This document shows positions 34,868-47,159 of a stretch of 64,000 nt of DNA, in pieces (the first letter of the stretch is position 1; each line of letters opens with the position of its first letter). The DNA is taken from the NCBI GenBank assembly GCA_963920575.1, contig OY986965.1, forward strand, positions 29,134,007-29,198,006. The letters run 5' to 3'. The notes beneath the pieces were generated by a model. It ran no database searches. It saw nothing but the letters and a program-made list of their open reading frames with translations, and was not told the origin of the DNA. Position numbers and translations under genes: made by a program. This DNA comes from Narthecium ossifragum (taxonomy: Eukaryota > Streptophyta > Magnoliopsida > Dioscoreales > Nartheciaceae).

Positions 34868-37800
34868 ATGGTATCCTCCGGCCACGATCCGGTGGGATCC
34901 GTTCTTGGCGCTGTGCGGGATGCGCTGGAATCTGGCATCCGCCGTGCCGCGGAGGACTTGGAATCCAAAAAATTCGATCTTTTTACGAAACGCCAAGCCC
35001 ATCGGGCGCCTAAGAAACTTGTGGGCGATGAGCGGAGGAAAGGGTCTTTGGAGGTTAGGTTTCCGGTTAAGGCATTTCTTAGCTCCATCTTTCCCAATTT
35101 GTCTGCTACGAATCAGAAAGGTTCGGATAGGGATGATGGAGACGAGGAGCGAGATGAATCGTGCTCCAATTGCCTTCGTTTTGCAATGACGTGGTCGCTG
35201 TTGGTTGACGAGTTCGTGCAGGCGATCCCCGGCCCCTTCAAGTCCGCCAAGAAGTGCTTTAAGAAGCAGTCCGGCGGAGAGGATGGTGGGTTCCCGGTGG
35301 ATTCCTCGCCGATGAAGTCTAAGCGGAAAGATTTTCGTTTCTGGGATAAGAGGAGATGTTCGGGATCAGAAAACGCCGATAAAGAAACTTTGTCGCTCGA
35401 GTTGGCTCTGTGTTATGCGTTGTCTAATTTGGTGCAAAGTATTCAGGCGTTCGATCAGGGTTCCCGAGAGAAGGGTGGCAAGAAGGAGGTTTGTGATCGG
35501 CCGCCGGTTTCCACATCACCTCCTCCTTTGAATCCTCTTGCTCGCTTTGATCATTTAAAGGCGGCTGCGAGCATAATTATAGGGAAGAAGGCTGATGTTG
35601 ATGTGTTTCTGTCCAATGTGATGTTTGCGAGGGTGGGAGGGACACCGCCAAGTTTGGTTGGTGCAACTTCTTCTGTTAAGGATGAAGGAGAGGAACAGGT
35701 GCCCAGGGGCGAAAGAGAGGAACAAGATACCAGTTCGCCGCAGAAGCTTGCAAGTGGATTGTTGAATATTCCATTATCGAATGTTGAGAGATTGCGATCC
35801 ACGCTCTCCACTGTTTCCATAATGGAGTTGATTGAGTCTATTCCTCAGTTGGGGAGGTCGTCTGCCGAGCATCCTGATAAAAAGAAGCTATTCTCAGTTC
35901 AGGACTTCTTCCAGTACACGCAGGCCGAGGGTATCAATTTTTTCTAACTTGGATGTATAATGTTGCATTTCTACACTTTCCATTTAGACAGTCAAGCTTG
36001 AAGTGATTATGCCATTTAACATTATATAGAGGGAAAATGTAATCCTAAAGATTCACAATAGTATAAGGAAATCTCCAGAATGTTTCTATTAATGTCGCAA
36101 TTAAGCAAATTTAAGATGAAACAATGTTACATCAATGCATTAAAATCAAATCCTAGTCAATTTGACTAACTCTTCATTAGAAGATTCTATTTAATATGTG
36201 GTACATTATTCATGAATTTGGCATAGATCTTGTGACGAAAGCATACATTCCTATTTATAACCAAGTGACTTGTTATTAGTCAAGAAATGTAAGTAATCCA
36301 ACAGAGACAATGATTCTAGATTTTGTAGCAATTGAAGCTTTCCATCTAAACTCCGTCGCGATTTGGATTATGTTTATTATCTCTTAGCAAATGTAGCCAT
36401 TCTGTTCCTTACAGCTGGACTTACAAGTATTCGTCAAATTAGATGCACGTGCAGTGCATCCCTAAACTTATTCTTTTCCCAGATCTTTCGATATTTTGTT
36501 GTATTATGTTTTGTTTTTTCAACATCTAGAAATTAAGCTGGAAGTTGCACGCGGAAGCGCATCACTTAACCTATGACTTTTAAGCATCTTTTTATTTTGT
36601 CGTACTATGTTTTAAGCACGTTCCGTATCATACTCATATTCGTGCAAGCTGGTGCCTTTCCACCTTTTTCTCTAAGACAAAATAAATGCCCAGAGATTTG
36701 GATAATCGTTTGATTTGATATCTATTAGACTTGACTTGATGCAGGAAGGCGGTTCTTTGAGGAATTAGACAGAGATGGCGATGGCCAAGTAACTCTCGAA
36801 GACCTTGAAATTGCAATGAGGAAAAGGAAACTGCCCAATAGATATGCTCGTGATTTAATGCAGCGCACTAGGAGGCACTTATTTTCAAAGTCAATTGGGT
36901 GGAAGCAGTTCTTGTCGTTAATGGAGCAGAAAGAGCCAACAATTCTTCGTGCATATACCACCTTGTGTTTAAGCAAATCTGGAACACTTCAAAAGAATCA
37001 GATAGTGACATCATTAAGAGGTGCAGGTCTTCCTGCCAGTGAGGATAATGCCGCTGCCATGATGCGTTATCTGAATGCAGACACTGGGCAATCTATTTCT
37101 TACAGCCATTTCCGCAATTTTATGCTGCTGCTTCCTTCCGAGCGCCTTGAAGATGATCCAAGGTTCGGTCAGCTATTCTAATCAAACATATTTATCTTAA
37201 GATATGGGTGTATCAATTCGAGTTAATGCATTCATGAGTTGGCTATTCCAATTTAGCTGCAACATTTCAGGTCGTCACTGTATTTTCTGTAGTTTCCAGA
37301 GTATCTTTTTGCCCTCCTCTCCTTTAATATGGTTAGTGTTGCTTGATCTGTTTATCTTATCAACTAGTTTCCAGGGGCTACTTGGTGAGTAAAGGTTAGT
37401 GCTCATCTACACTGCTTTATTGTACCACATAATTGCTCTTGGTTGATGAGTCAAAATGGAGTTCTCAATCATGTGAACAACTTGTATCATCTGTATATAT
37501 TCCTATATAGAAGTAAGATGGCATAGTCTTGTGTAACTCTTGGATGAGATACATTTGGATGATCTAGTCTCCTTTTTGTTGTAGTAATTTATTTGGTATG
37601 ACTAAAGAAATTATAGCCGTTGTTTGTGCGATTAGGCTGTACTTTATGCTTATTTCTTTATTCTAACTTCACCTATCATATGGTTATGTATTATGATTGA
37701 TGATTTCAATTGGAGACATTTAGTCCTTATAGGAAACTGGTTGGAAGAAGTGGAGAATGACATTGGGATTTAGAAGTGTCAGTTCCTCACACCAAAAGGC

Positions 37801-40516
37801 TAGTCAATGTAGGCTTTGGCTTTAGAAGGGTCGGATCAAGGATTCTGATATATGTCTGCATGGTTGTACTTAAGAAGCAGGATCCGTCATTGTTTTGTTG
37901 CCAAACCTGCTTTGAGAGTTGTCATAATTTAAACGCACACAGAGACTAAACAACACAATTTCTTCGCACTGTTTTTGCTGTGTCTCTTTTTTTTTTGGTC
38001 TCTAAGGTTAGACCTACTGATCACACAATGTTCTTCACATTTAATGCTGTGGACAGGAGTATCTGGTTTGAAGCTGCCACTGTTGTTGCTGTTCCCCCAC
38101 CTGTGGAGATATCTGCTGGAAGTGTCATAAAATCTGCTTTGGCAGGAGGTCTTGCTAGTGCACTTTCCACTTCCGTGATGTATCCTGTTGATACAATGAA
38201 GGCAAGGCCTAACCTTCATCTCTTTCAGTGCTTGATAGAAGATGGTTTTTCTTTAGAATAAATTCTTTAGTTGGTGATGACATCAGGGAGAAGTCATCCC
38301 ATCGGGAAATGGTCTGAAAGATCAAATTACCCAAAAACAATGACTTCATGTAGAACTTTTTGTAGAACCTCATGATAGATAAGTTAACTCTTTCTAGAGC
38401 TTGCACTCATCCATAAACTCGTTCGGTCTCCTGCTGACATGATTGCTTATGAAAATGTCATACCCATTCATATCCTAGTTCCAATTGATATTAGTTCTGT
38501 TTTCCTCCATGAATCTACCTAATCAAAGAGGCAGGTTTTCTAAAGAGAATTCAACGAGCTCCCTCTCCGCCCTGATTTTCATTTATCTTTTTGTCATGAT
38601 CGTATTTCAGGGGCTTTTCTATATCTTAGTCTACATTGGTTCGGTCAATGTCGTGTGTTTAAACCAGCCATTTGGTCAACCATTAAAAGACAATGTCCGA
38701 TCATTATGAAAAAGAAGCTTCCTTTTTTTATTTGATGTATAGTTTGTGCATCACATGATTCCAGTATGGAGGCTTTTTTGCATACATGTTAAAGAGTTGT
38801 AAAATATGGAATTACTTCGCTTAATGTAGGATTTATAGAAATGTAGGTTGAATATGCTTTCCCAAGTTAATTGGATAAAAAAAAAAGGCTCATCACCTTT
38901 GCATATCTTCTATAAGTGACATCTGCATATGGGCATCAATTATTCAATGACGCCATATTGGAGAGGTATTATCTGGTGCAAAACTTGGCTTTATGATACC
39001 CGATTGGTGGATTTGCAAGCATGCATATGCTCAAGTATGAATCTCCAATAGGTTTCATTTTTGCCACGAGTGATAATGTTTATGTTAATCTTAATCACCA
39101 GACACGCGTGCAAGCGTCTACACTTTCATTTCCAGAGCTTGTCTCAAGGCTTCCCCAAATCGGTGCTCGGGGATTATATAGGGGTGCCTTCCCGGCAATT
39201 CTTGGTCAGTTTTCTAGGTGAGCTTCATTTACCTAGCATCACAGAATCTAGTAACTGTGGCTACGTGGATAAACTTTGATTTTCTTTAATAGCCATGGAC
39301 TGCGCACGGGAATTTTTGAAGCAACCAAGCTTGTATTGATAAATGTTGCCCCTTCACTTCCAGAGATACAGGTAATTAAATACATATATGGATTTCACTT
39401 GCATAATTTACCTTGAACAAGTTGGATCCTACTTGATCACCTTTCAGCGGGAAAATATTGTTTCTACACGACAAAGTCAGCTTTGTTGATTTACTCACTT
39501 CATTCTCTAGTATCATTTAATAGTTCCAGTAGTTCTTATCGATGTGATAGGGTTTCAGCCTACTGAAAACTCTCACATAATGATCCAAATAGTTCTCTTT
39601 ATGGTACTTTTGATGATAACTTAGAGAATGTTACTTAAATAAGGGCATAAATTTTTCTGCAGGTGCAATCTTTGGCGTCCTTCTGCAGCACAGTCCTTGG
39701 AACAGCAGTACGAATTCCATGTGAAGTGCTAAAACAAAGGTTGCAGGCAGGCCTCTTTGACAATGTAGGGGAGGCAATTGTAGGTACATTTCACCAAGAT
39801 GGCATTAAAGGTTTCTTCCGCGGTACTGGTGCTACACTTTGTCGGGAGGTTCCATTCTATGTTGCTGGCTTGTGTCTCTATGCAGAAGCAAAAAAGGTAT
39901 ATCTTAGCTATGCAAAGTTTCTTGCAGGACATCAAGTAAGATAACTACAAAGACATACTGGAATATTTTCCTTGCAATGACACGAGTGTGAAGTGACTTC
40001 GTCGGCTGCTCGTGTCTTGCTCATCTTGTTTCTGATATTATTCTTCCAGAATTTGTTTAAATCTTGCATTTCATGCACTAATTTGCATGAAGGCCAACTA
40101 TAGTATGAGGTCCTGTCTTTACAAATTTCGCATCTATCTAATAATTGATTTATTTGCTTCTCTAGACTACCCAGAATCTTCTTAACCGAGATCTGGAACC
40201 CTGGGAGACTGTTGCCGTGGGAGCATTATCCGGTGGACTTGCTGCTGTTATCACGACACCCTTTGATGTGATGAAAACAAGGATGATGACTGCTCCTCGA
40301 GGCTTCCCCGCGACAATGAAAATGGTGACCTTCTCCATCCTGCGTAAAGAGGGACCACTTGGTCTTTTCAAGGGAGCAGTGCCCAGGTTCTTTTGGATTG
40401 CACCCCTCGGTGCGATGAATTTTGCTGGCTATGAGCTAGCGAAGAAGGCAATGGACAAAAATGAGAATGTACCTAGTGAACAATTGCGTGAGAAGAAGAT
40501 GGCAGCTTCCGGATAA
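34868..40516 (+). CDS. SAMTL: SAMTL-type mitochondrial carrier with EF-hand
   Basis: Seven exons (34868..35930, 36745..37162, 38057..38201, 39102..39217, 39293..39371, 39663..39896, 40166..40516) give 801 aa. The first 350 residues are a plant-specific region. Then an EF-hand loop DRDGDGQVTLED (about 363-374) precedes a second helical EF-hand-like half. The last 300 residues are a solute carrier with three signature repeats: PVDTMKTR, PCEVLKQR and PFDVMKTR. This matches Arabidopsis SAMTL (At2g35800), an S-adenosylmethionine-transporter-like protein; the substrate is inferred, not proven. Intron 3 needs a GC donor (ATGAAG|GCAAGG) to join VDTMK to TRVQ. The family size is about 820 aa, so the model is near full length. 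Confidence 0.92.
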
Positions 40517-41270
40517 CCATTCATCTGCTCTTGTTCATACTTAGATGCGAGAAGCTCTTCAACAAATTGTTTTCATCCAGGCCAAGCAGCTTTGTAAAAT
40601 CAAATGGTGCATATAAACTAGTTTTTGTTTTACAAGTTTTAACCTCGTGACCTTTTTGCTAGAGGTCATTAATTTTGTATCCTCATATGGCCTCAAGTTC
40701 ATTCAATTTTGATACTATTGTAGTGAGGGTTGGGTTTATCAAGAAATTTGTCGACATTTCTTACAGCATTTGAATGTTTGTACATGTATAGTCCTTTGCC
40801 GTTGAGCCTCCTTTAATTAGTGTTTTGTCTTGAATAAAATACATGACAGCGCCAATTTTTCTTTGCATATGCAAAAGTACCCTTTTACCATACCAGGTGC
40901 TATCAAGAATCAATTGGGAAAGAGAATTTGGACCTCATTGTCCAACCTCTTTTATTGTACATTTCAAAACGGAATGCAGATGGAGGTGCACTTTCTTCAT
41001 CTCCTGTCATTACCATGATTTTATCTGAATTTAATCCAAAAAAAAGTGGGTTGGGATGTAAATCTCATATTTTTCTTATTGTAATTGTTGGATTTTATCT
41101 AGTTTCCTTGAAAACATATTAATACATGGAAGTTGTTTTAAAATTATAAATTATTAGTGTTTACACCAAATGTAGTAAACTTATTCACTGGTACACCAAT
41201 GTATGATGTTTTAATGGGTAAACACCATTTGCAAGCAGTTATGGACAGTAATAATTGATTATGCATTTTT
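40517..41270. other. 3' flank of SAMTL, no gene seen
   Basis: 3' UTR and AT-rich intergenic DNA. Short frames at 40830-41120 are not conserved-looking and are not called. Confidence 0.45.
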
Positions 41271-41945
41271 TATGGCTTTTTGCCCTTATGATGAATTAAA
41301 CCCTAATCCCAACTCTCATTCCCGTCTATATACCCTCATGTTCTCTACCCCTCATTCTCACTCTCATTTTCCATCCCTCTTCCTAATTTTCTCTCTCCCT
41401 CCCTATCATTTCCATCCCTCTTCCCGAGGCTCTCTCTCCCCTCCCCCTCCCTCTCCCCTAGGTCCCTCTGCCCAAAGTTCTCTCGCCTTCCATCTCCTTC
41501 CATCCCTCTTCCCGAGGTTCTCTCTCCCCTCCCCCTCCCCTGGGTTCTCTCCCCCTCCCTCTCCCCTAGGTTCTCTCCCCCTCCATCTCATTTCCATCCC
41601 TCTCCCCTAGGTTCTCTCCCCCTCCCCCGGGGGGGGGGGATGGCGATGCCAACCGGGAGGAGCTGCCGACCTCCGACGCCTTCGCCGGAGGGGGGGTTGC
41701 TTTGCGAAGAGAATGCGAAAGAATAGGTTTGGAGATCGCCGGAAGGATGATTTTGAGGCGAGTCTTGATGAACTTGACGAGGAGGATTAGGAGGAGAGAG
41801 GCGAAGGCGGAGATGATGGAGAGGGGGAGGAGAGGGAGATACAGTCTGGTGTTGGGCTCGATCCCACCCTCGATAAAGAGGTTTGCTTTTTTTTGGCTGT
41901 TCATTTCCTTCAAATTTGAATATTTGTTGGTATTTTTCATTCAAT
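41271..41945. repeat. Pyrimidine-rich low-complexity block
   Basis: 41340-41640 repeats ccctcttcccgaggttctctc and cccctaggttctctcccc in several variants. A G/C-rich piece with a G-run follows at 41630-41700. Frames across it are composition-driven. The block may be the interior of an unidentified non-autonomous transposon, but no terminal repeats were found. Confidence 0.4.
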
Positions 41946-42250
41946 TTCTCTTTTCACAAAGAGAATACTGCAGAATTCTCTTTTCACAAAGAGAATACTA
42001 CAGTATTCTCTTTTCTAATAGAGAATACTGCAGAATTCTCTTTGTGAGAATATGCAGAATTCTCTTTTCTAATAGAGAATTCTGCAGTATTCTCTTTGTG
42101 AAAAGAGAATACTGCATAATTCTCTTTTCACAAAGAGAATACTGCAGAATTCTCTTTTCACAAAGAGAATACTGTAGAATTCTCTTTTCACAAATCTCTT
42201 TTCTAATAGAGAATACTGTAGTATTCTCTTTTCTAATAGAGAATACTAAG
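41946..42250. repeat. 30-bp minisatellite of hairpin-forming units
   Basis: About ten head-to-tail units of 30 bp, consensus ttctcttttcacaaagagaa plus tactgcagaa. Each unit holds attctcttt...aaagagaat, a 9-bp perfect stem. Variants swap the loop (cac, taatag) and some units are shortened. No open frame of interest crosses it. Confidence 0.9.
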
Positions 42251-43424
42251 ATCTATTTGTGGTTTCTGACAACTATGCAGCTATGTCACGGGGGGGGGGG
42301 GGGGGGTCGTGCATCCAGTTCGTCATGCTCCGTGCTGGGTTCTCCAACGCCGGCAGCGCTAATAGCTCCATCGCCGACAAGCATGTCTTCATCGACATCG
42401 GCGGCAGATCCATGGATGACGACAGGCTCGTCTTGATCGGAATCGCCGATAGATCTATGGATGACAGGCCCATCTTGACACAAATCATTGGCATCAGCAG
42501 CGTCATCGTCGTCATCTCGTCCGCGTCCTTCCACAACATCTCCTCCTCCTCACCTCATCGACATCGGCAGTGGATCCATGGATGATGACAGGCTTGTCTT
42601 TTGGTAAGGCCTTCGTGCGGATTTGTCGCCTAGAATGGAGAAAATTTGAATGATAAGCGAGCGAGCGGTTTCTATCGCGCATAAGCCGGCGTTTGATGTT
42701 TAAAGCGGCGTGGGTTATAGGTTGGGGGGTGTAAGACTATTTTGATATGTAAAATGGTGCTAAGCAGTTAAATCTAATGATGGATATTTTATTAGTAGGA
42801 TAAGTCCATATTATGGTGCTTTCTGCTAAAACCCCTTAAAATTAAAGCTGAAACCACCCTTCCAAAATTGTTCCCCATGCCGAAGAGGAAATATTATCTA
42901 CTGCATAAGTAAAGACAGCTGCTTGCTGGATTTTAAGTCGGGTTTCTTATGGTCAGCCTTCTGTTCGGAATGAAGAGAGCCATTGGACTAGATTGAGACG
43001 GAAAAGAACATTTTTTGTCACACTTACATGCCTATCTCAATAGCAACCAGAAGATATTTTTTTCATTTGAAGTTGGAAATCTTTTACCTATTCTACGGTC
43101 GGATGGTTATAAACAAGGCAATTAAGCTAACCATTTGAAGGCCGGGGTTCCCCAAACAAAGCTCCTTGAAATATAGCTGGTGAGAATCAAGTGAGCCTCA
43201 CGAAAAACAAAACAAACAAAAAAAACATGATGTGGAGCTCAACTATGCTTTTGATCAATTTGAATGCAAAATGTAGTCCAAAGACTGACTTCACAATTGC
43301 AACTAGCTATCTGCAGCAGCTGATGAGACAGTTATCATCATGCCAAAACTTTCAGGGTTCAGTACAAGAAATTGCATGATAGAAAAGCACCTTGAGCTAC
43401 AAGTTCAGACGAGCGAATAAAATC
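42251..43424. other. GC-rich patch then AT-rich DNA, no gene called
   Basis: A G-run sits at 42291-42306. From 42380 to 42600 the phrase gatccatggatgacgacagg recurs three times, and open frames exist on both strands (acidic on the minus strand), but no family is recognised. The rest, to 43424, is AT-rich and includes the 3' UTR of the RBR gene. Confidence 0.35.
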
Positions 43425-46400
43425 TCAAGCAGGATATATACCATAGTCGTCTTCATAGTCATCATCGTCGTCATCGTCATCGTCATAATCATCATCAGAG
43501 AAATCATCATCATCTACAATATAACGCTCATCCCATAACGGGCAGGCGCATGTTGCTGCCTTGTTCTTCCATTCAGCTCCACAAGTATAGCAGAATTCGT
43601 AGCCACACCTGCAAAACAGGATACAAGAGTTGACCCGAGACAAGAAACTCAGTAAGTGGATCGTCGAGCTTAAGTTTTAGAGGAGTTTTGGTAAGAAACA
43701 GACCTAATGTCTGAAATGACTTAAGTCCCTGAGAACAAGAAAAAGCTGAAGCAAAAGCTCAACAGATCATCTTCCACTAGTAAAGTACTTTAATGGAGAA
43801 ATTCTCTGATTAGAGAAGATTCATATGCACACAATTGAAAATAACAGCACATTTCAGTTAGATGTTAATAACTTTATTAGAGAACCTTATCATATTCACA
43901 TGAAGAACAATATTGACACAAACTGAAATGTTAGGAGATTGCAGCTGCAGTTTTATCATTTCATGTTAAAATAGAGAGTGGACCAGCACTCATTGTTCGC
44001 CACACTCATTGTTGGCCAAACAGTACCTCCTACATCTAAGTCAAAAAAACCGTTTAGTTATACATGGCAAAAGACATGGAGCCTAACTTATTACCACTTG
44101 TTGACTTGAGCAATAGGCAAGGGAAAAAATGTTGAAAGGATTTGAGACATGGCCCTAGAAGCTTAAATATCAAAATTTTCAGTAACATGCAAGAAACCAG
44201 CATTTTCGATCAAGAAAGCAATTTATGTTGTCCTAATCGTCTCAGAAGTATAATTACCTTCTTGGTCGATATCAAGATCAATACCCATGAGATTACTCTA
44301 TCTGAATTGACAAATTACCTGGAATCTGGAATACAAAATGAAAAATCGAACTTCCTTATATCTCACTTGGCCAGACAGTTTAAAATAGGCCCAAAATATG
44401 AATCTCAAGTGAAATCATATTTCAGTTCAGGCAGGAAGTTTTGCAATCCAACCCAAGTTTTTCTTTACAAGCAACAACGAAATAAGCATAAAGGCAGATG
44501 CATGAAAATAATAATTTGTTTCCAAACTCGAAAGAATCTGAAGGAAAACCTAATGAATGACTATCAACTTTCCTTTTCCAACATACGTGGGCACTAAAGG
44601 ATCAGGATACATTGAATGGGAAAGCAATATCAACATGAGAAAGAATGCAGAAGTACTGAAACCAAAGTTGATGCAGCCTATTGCATGGTAATGGGTTTTC
44701 CTTTGGACACTATCCTAGTTTTTTTTATCAGCAATCTCATGCAATTATTGCGCAATAGACTAAAAGAACATATAGGCAAAAGATGATAAAAACTCTGACA
44801 TAATTGCACATGACATGCTCAAAATATTAACCAAAAATTACCATACGACCAGTAAAAGGATTAAAGAACTACCTGCAAGTAATATGGAAGCAACCTTCTG
44901 CAAGCTCAACCATATTCTTACACTTCATGCACTGTCTCCACAGCTTGTCTCTTGCAAGGGTATCTAACTTGGCATCCTCTGGTCGGAAATATGGATTTGC
45001 CTTTTTGTAGTTAAAGCATGACACACCATTGTGCCATGGAACCTTACAATTGATACAGAAAAGACCATCACATTTGATACATCTTCTAAGACCTGATGAA
45101 TCAACAATGCGTTGCTTTGAAGGATTGTCCACTTCGGCGTGTATAGCTTCACTTCTTGACATTAGCAAGGAGCACTTAGGGTATGGACAATATATTCTCT
45201 CCTCCGGAGGAATCGATGCCTCCTTTATACGCTGGGCAAGTATCCCAAGAATTTTTGACGACAAAAATTTCCTGGAAGTTTCTACAGTCAGTCTAACATT
45301 GCAGTCCTCGTGGGGGCAACGAGGGAGCATCGCATGAAGTAACTTCACTTCAACATGCTGCCTCATGCAGGTAAAGCAAAACTTGTGCCCACATTCATCA
45401 CCCTCAAACATGTCACAAGGATTAGTATCCTCTAAACAGATATTGCAAGTTTGCTTTAAACTTGTGCTGCCCTTCAAACCATCTTTGTTTAAGATTTGTG
45501 AGTCCATCACATCTTTTGCTAATTGATACACATATCTGATCTGGCAGCGAGGCACCAAATAGAATTTACATGTTTTGAGCTTCTTTTGCAGCAACTGCAG
45601 CGGATTGATTACCTGAGCAATCCTTGGCTGTCTTACACGCCATCGCCCTGTAATCTGCAAAGTGTATTGACATAAAAAAAACTAAATTGACAATAAAAGA
45701 TAATTTTCTGGGATTTTGGATATAATTAAATTTCTCGAGCTAGTGATGAAATTTCATTATCTGCTAGAAAATTGAATGTATCCCAAAACAATGTATTCTA
45801 ATTTATCTGTTTGCGCATACAAATTCATTGTTCTTGATCCTTAACAATTCTAGAATAGAGCATCAAAGAAACACCTACGGGAACCGCGCTAGCATAAAAA
45901 TTCTAACATAAGGAACTCAATATGCATTTCCACCAGAAAGCCAATTGAACAGAGTCATAATAGTAATAAAATCGAAAAGATCCCAGCCAAGAATAACTCA
46001 CATGCATGTAAAGAACTTTATAGTCGCAGAGCACCTCAACCCTCTTGATTCCCAGTGAGTTGACCGCATTGAGCCCCTCGATGAGCGCCTTGGCCTCCAA
46101 AATCTCTTTTGAGACCCCGGCCGGCATGATGACCGGCTTCTGAACCTTCAGCACTATGTTATCGCTGTAATCGCAGACCGTGACACAGATCGCCGACAAA
46201 TGGACAAGCTTGCCGTCCACCCACTCGTCTCTCGCCATGCCCTTGAAATAAAGCCGAAAGGGCTCGGGCTCTTCGTCCGCCTCCTCTTTCACATCATCAC
46301 CCACGGCTCCAAATGGCTTCTCGAACTCGTCGCCCCAGTCATCCCACTCCTCTTTGGACATACTCGAGACCTCGCGCGCGAACCGCTCGTCGTGCACCCT

Positions 46401-46730
46401 GCGGCAGAGGTCGGCGGCGAGGTGCCTCATCTCCGCCTGGCTCTGCTCCGCGTCGCGCAGCTCCTGGTGGTACCGGTCGAGCTCGAGGGCTTGCATCGTC
46501 ATGAGCTCAAATAACTCGTCGTCCTTGTCCGCATCGGGAAGAGGAGGACCCTTGGCGGCGCCGGGGTTGGAGGATGAAGGGGGTTGGAGGGAGAGGGACG
46601 CGGCCATTGCTTCTTCGAGTTGGAGGCGATAGGCCATGTCGAGGTCGGACTCCGCTTCGCCGGCCGCCGTGAGCCCTTGGCGTTGGTTCGTGACGACGTG
46701 CGTCTCCCTCTTCTTGGCCTGGGGTTCCAT
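43425..46730 (-). CDS. RBR-type E3 ubiquitin ligase with RNase H-like N-terminal domain
   Basis: Minus-strand exons 46730..46002, 45654..44873 and 43608..43425 give 564 aa. The N-terminal 130 residues are helical and Glu-rich. An RNase H-like domain follows (about 155-243; FRLYFKGMARDEW, AKALIEGLNAVNSLG). RING1 starts at about Cys313 (CNICLEDTNPCDMFEGDECG). The IBR region is about 399-446, and RING2 starts at about Cys485 (CMKCKNMVELAEGCFHITC), split by an intron. The Cys in EGCFH (about 498) is the expected catalytic residue that accepts ubiquitin from E2 before transfer. The protein ends in an unusual acidic tail, DDDDFSDDDYDDDDDDDDDY, then EDDYGIYPA. This plant RBR group has few named members. 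The start is the first ATG in a GC-rich exon. Confidence 0.93.
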
Positions 46731-47159
46731 TCTCTCGCTTTCTCGAGCCTCGCACCACTCCGTAAACAGTTATGATCATTCTAGTTCTTGGAGCATATCC
46801 TTAATTGGTAAAGTATAAGTAATACTAGAATAGGAAATAAAAAAACAGAGGTTTTATCACTTTTATATAATTTCTTCTACTTTAGTTTTCGATTAGAAAG
46901 ATACGGAGAATATTCCTTCTAAGTTCTAGTATGAATATTTACTTTCGATAATGCTTTGCACAGTAGTTGGCAAATTATTGCAATGAAAGTTGAAAATTAA
47001 ATTTATCCTAATCTTTGCATTTGATTATGCCGAAAAAACAAACTGGTTGAGTCAAAAAATAACTGATGTAAATTGATGCTTATATCTTAAATCTAATAAC
47101 AATGGTGTACCCATCAACAAGCTTCATAAAATTGATGTAAACACCAATTATCTAAAAAA
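46731..47159 (-). promoter_or_regulatory. Upstream region of the RBR gene
   Basis: AT-rich sequence immediately upstream of the RBR start codon. No clear TATA box or known motif was picked out. Further upstream begins the segment that has a second copy near 56.1 kb. Confidence 0.3.

Noticed and set aside
41702..42436. 244-codon frame across the minisatellite
   Set aside because: Mostly translation of the 30-bp repeat (RILFSQREYC units), with no family match.
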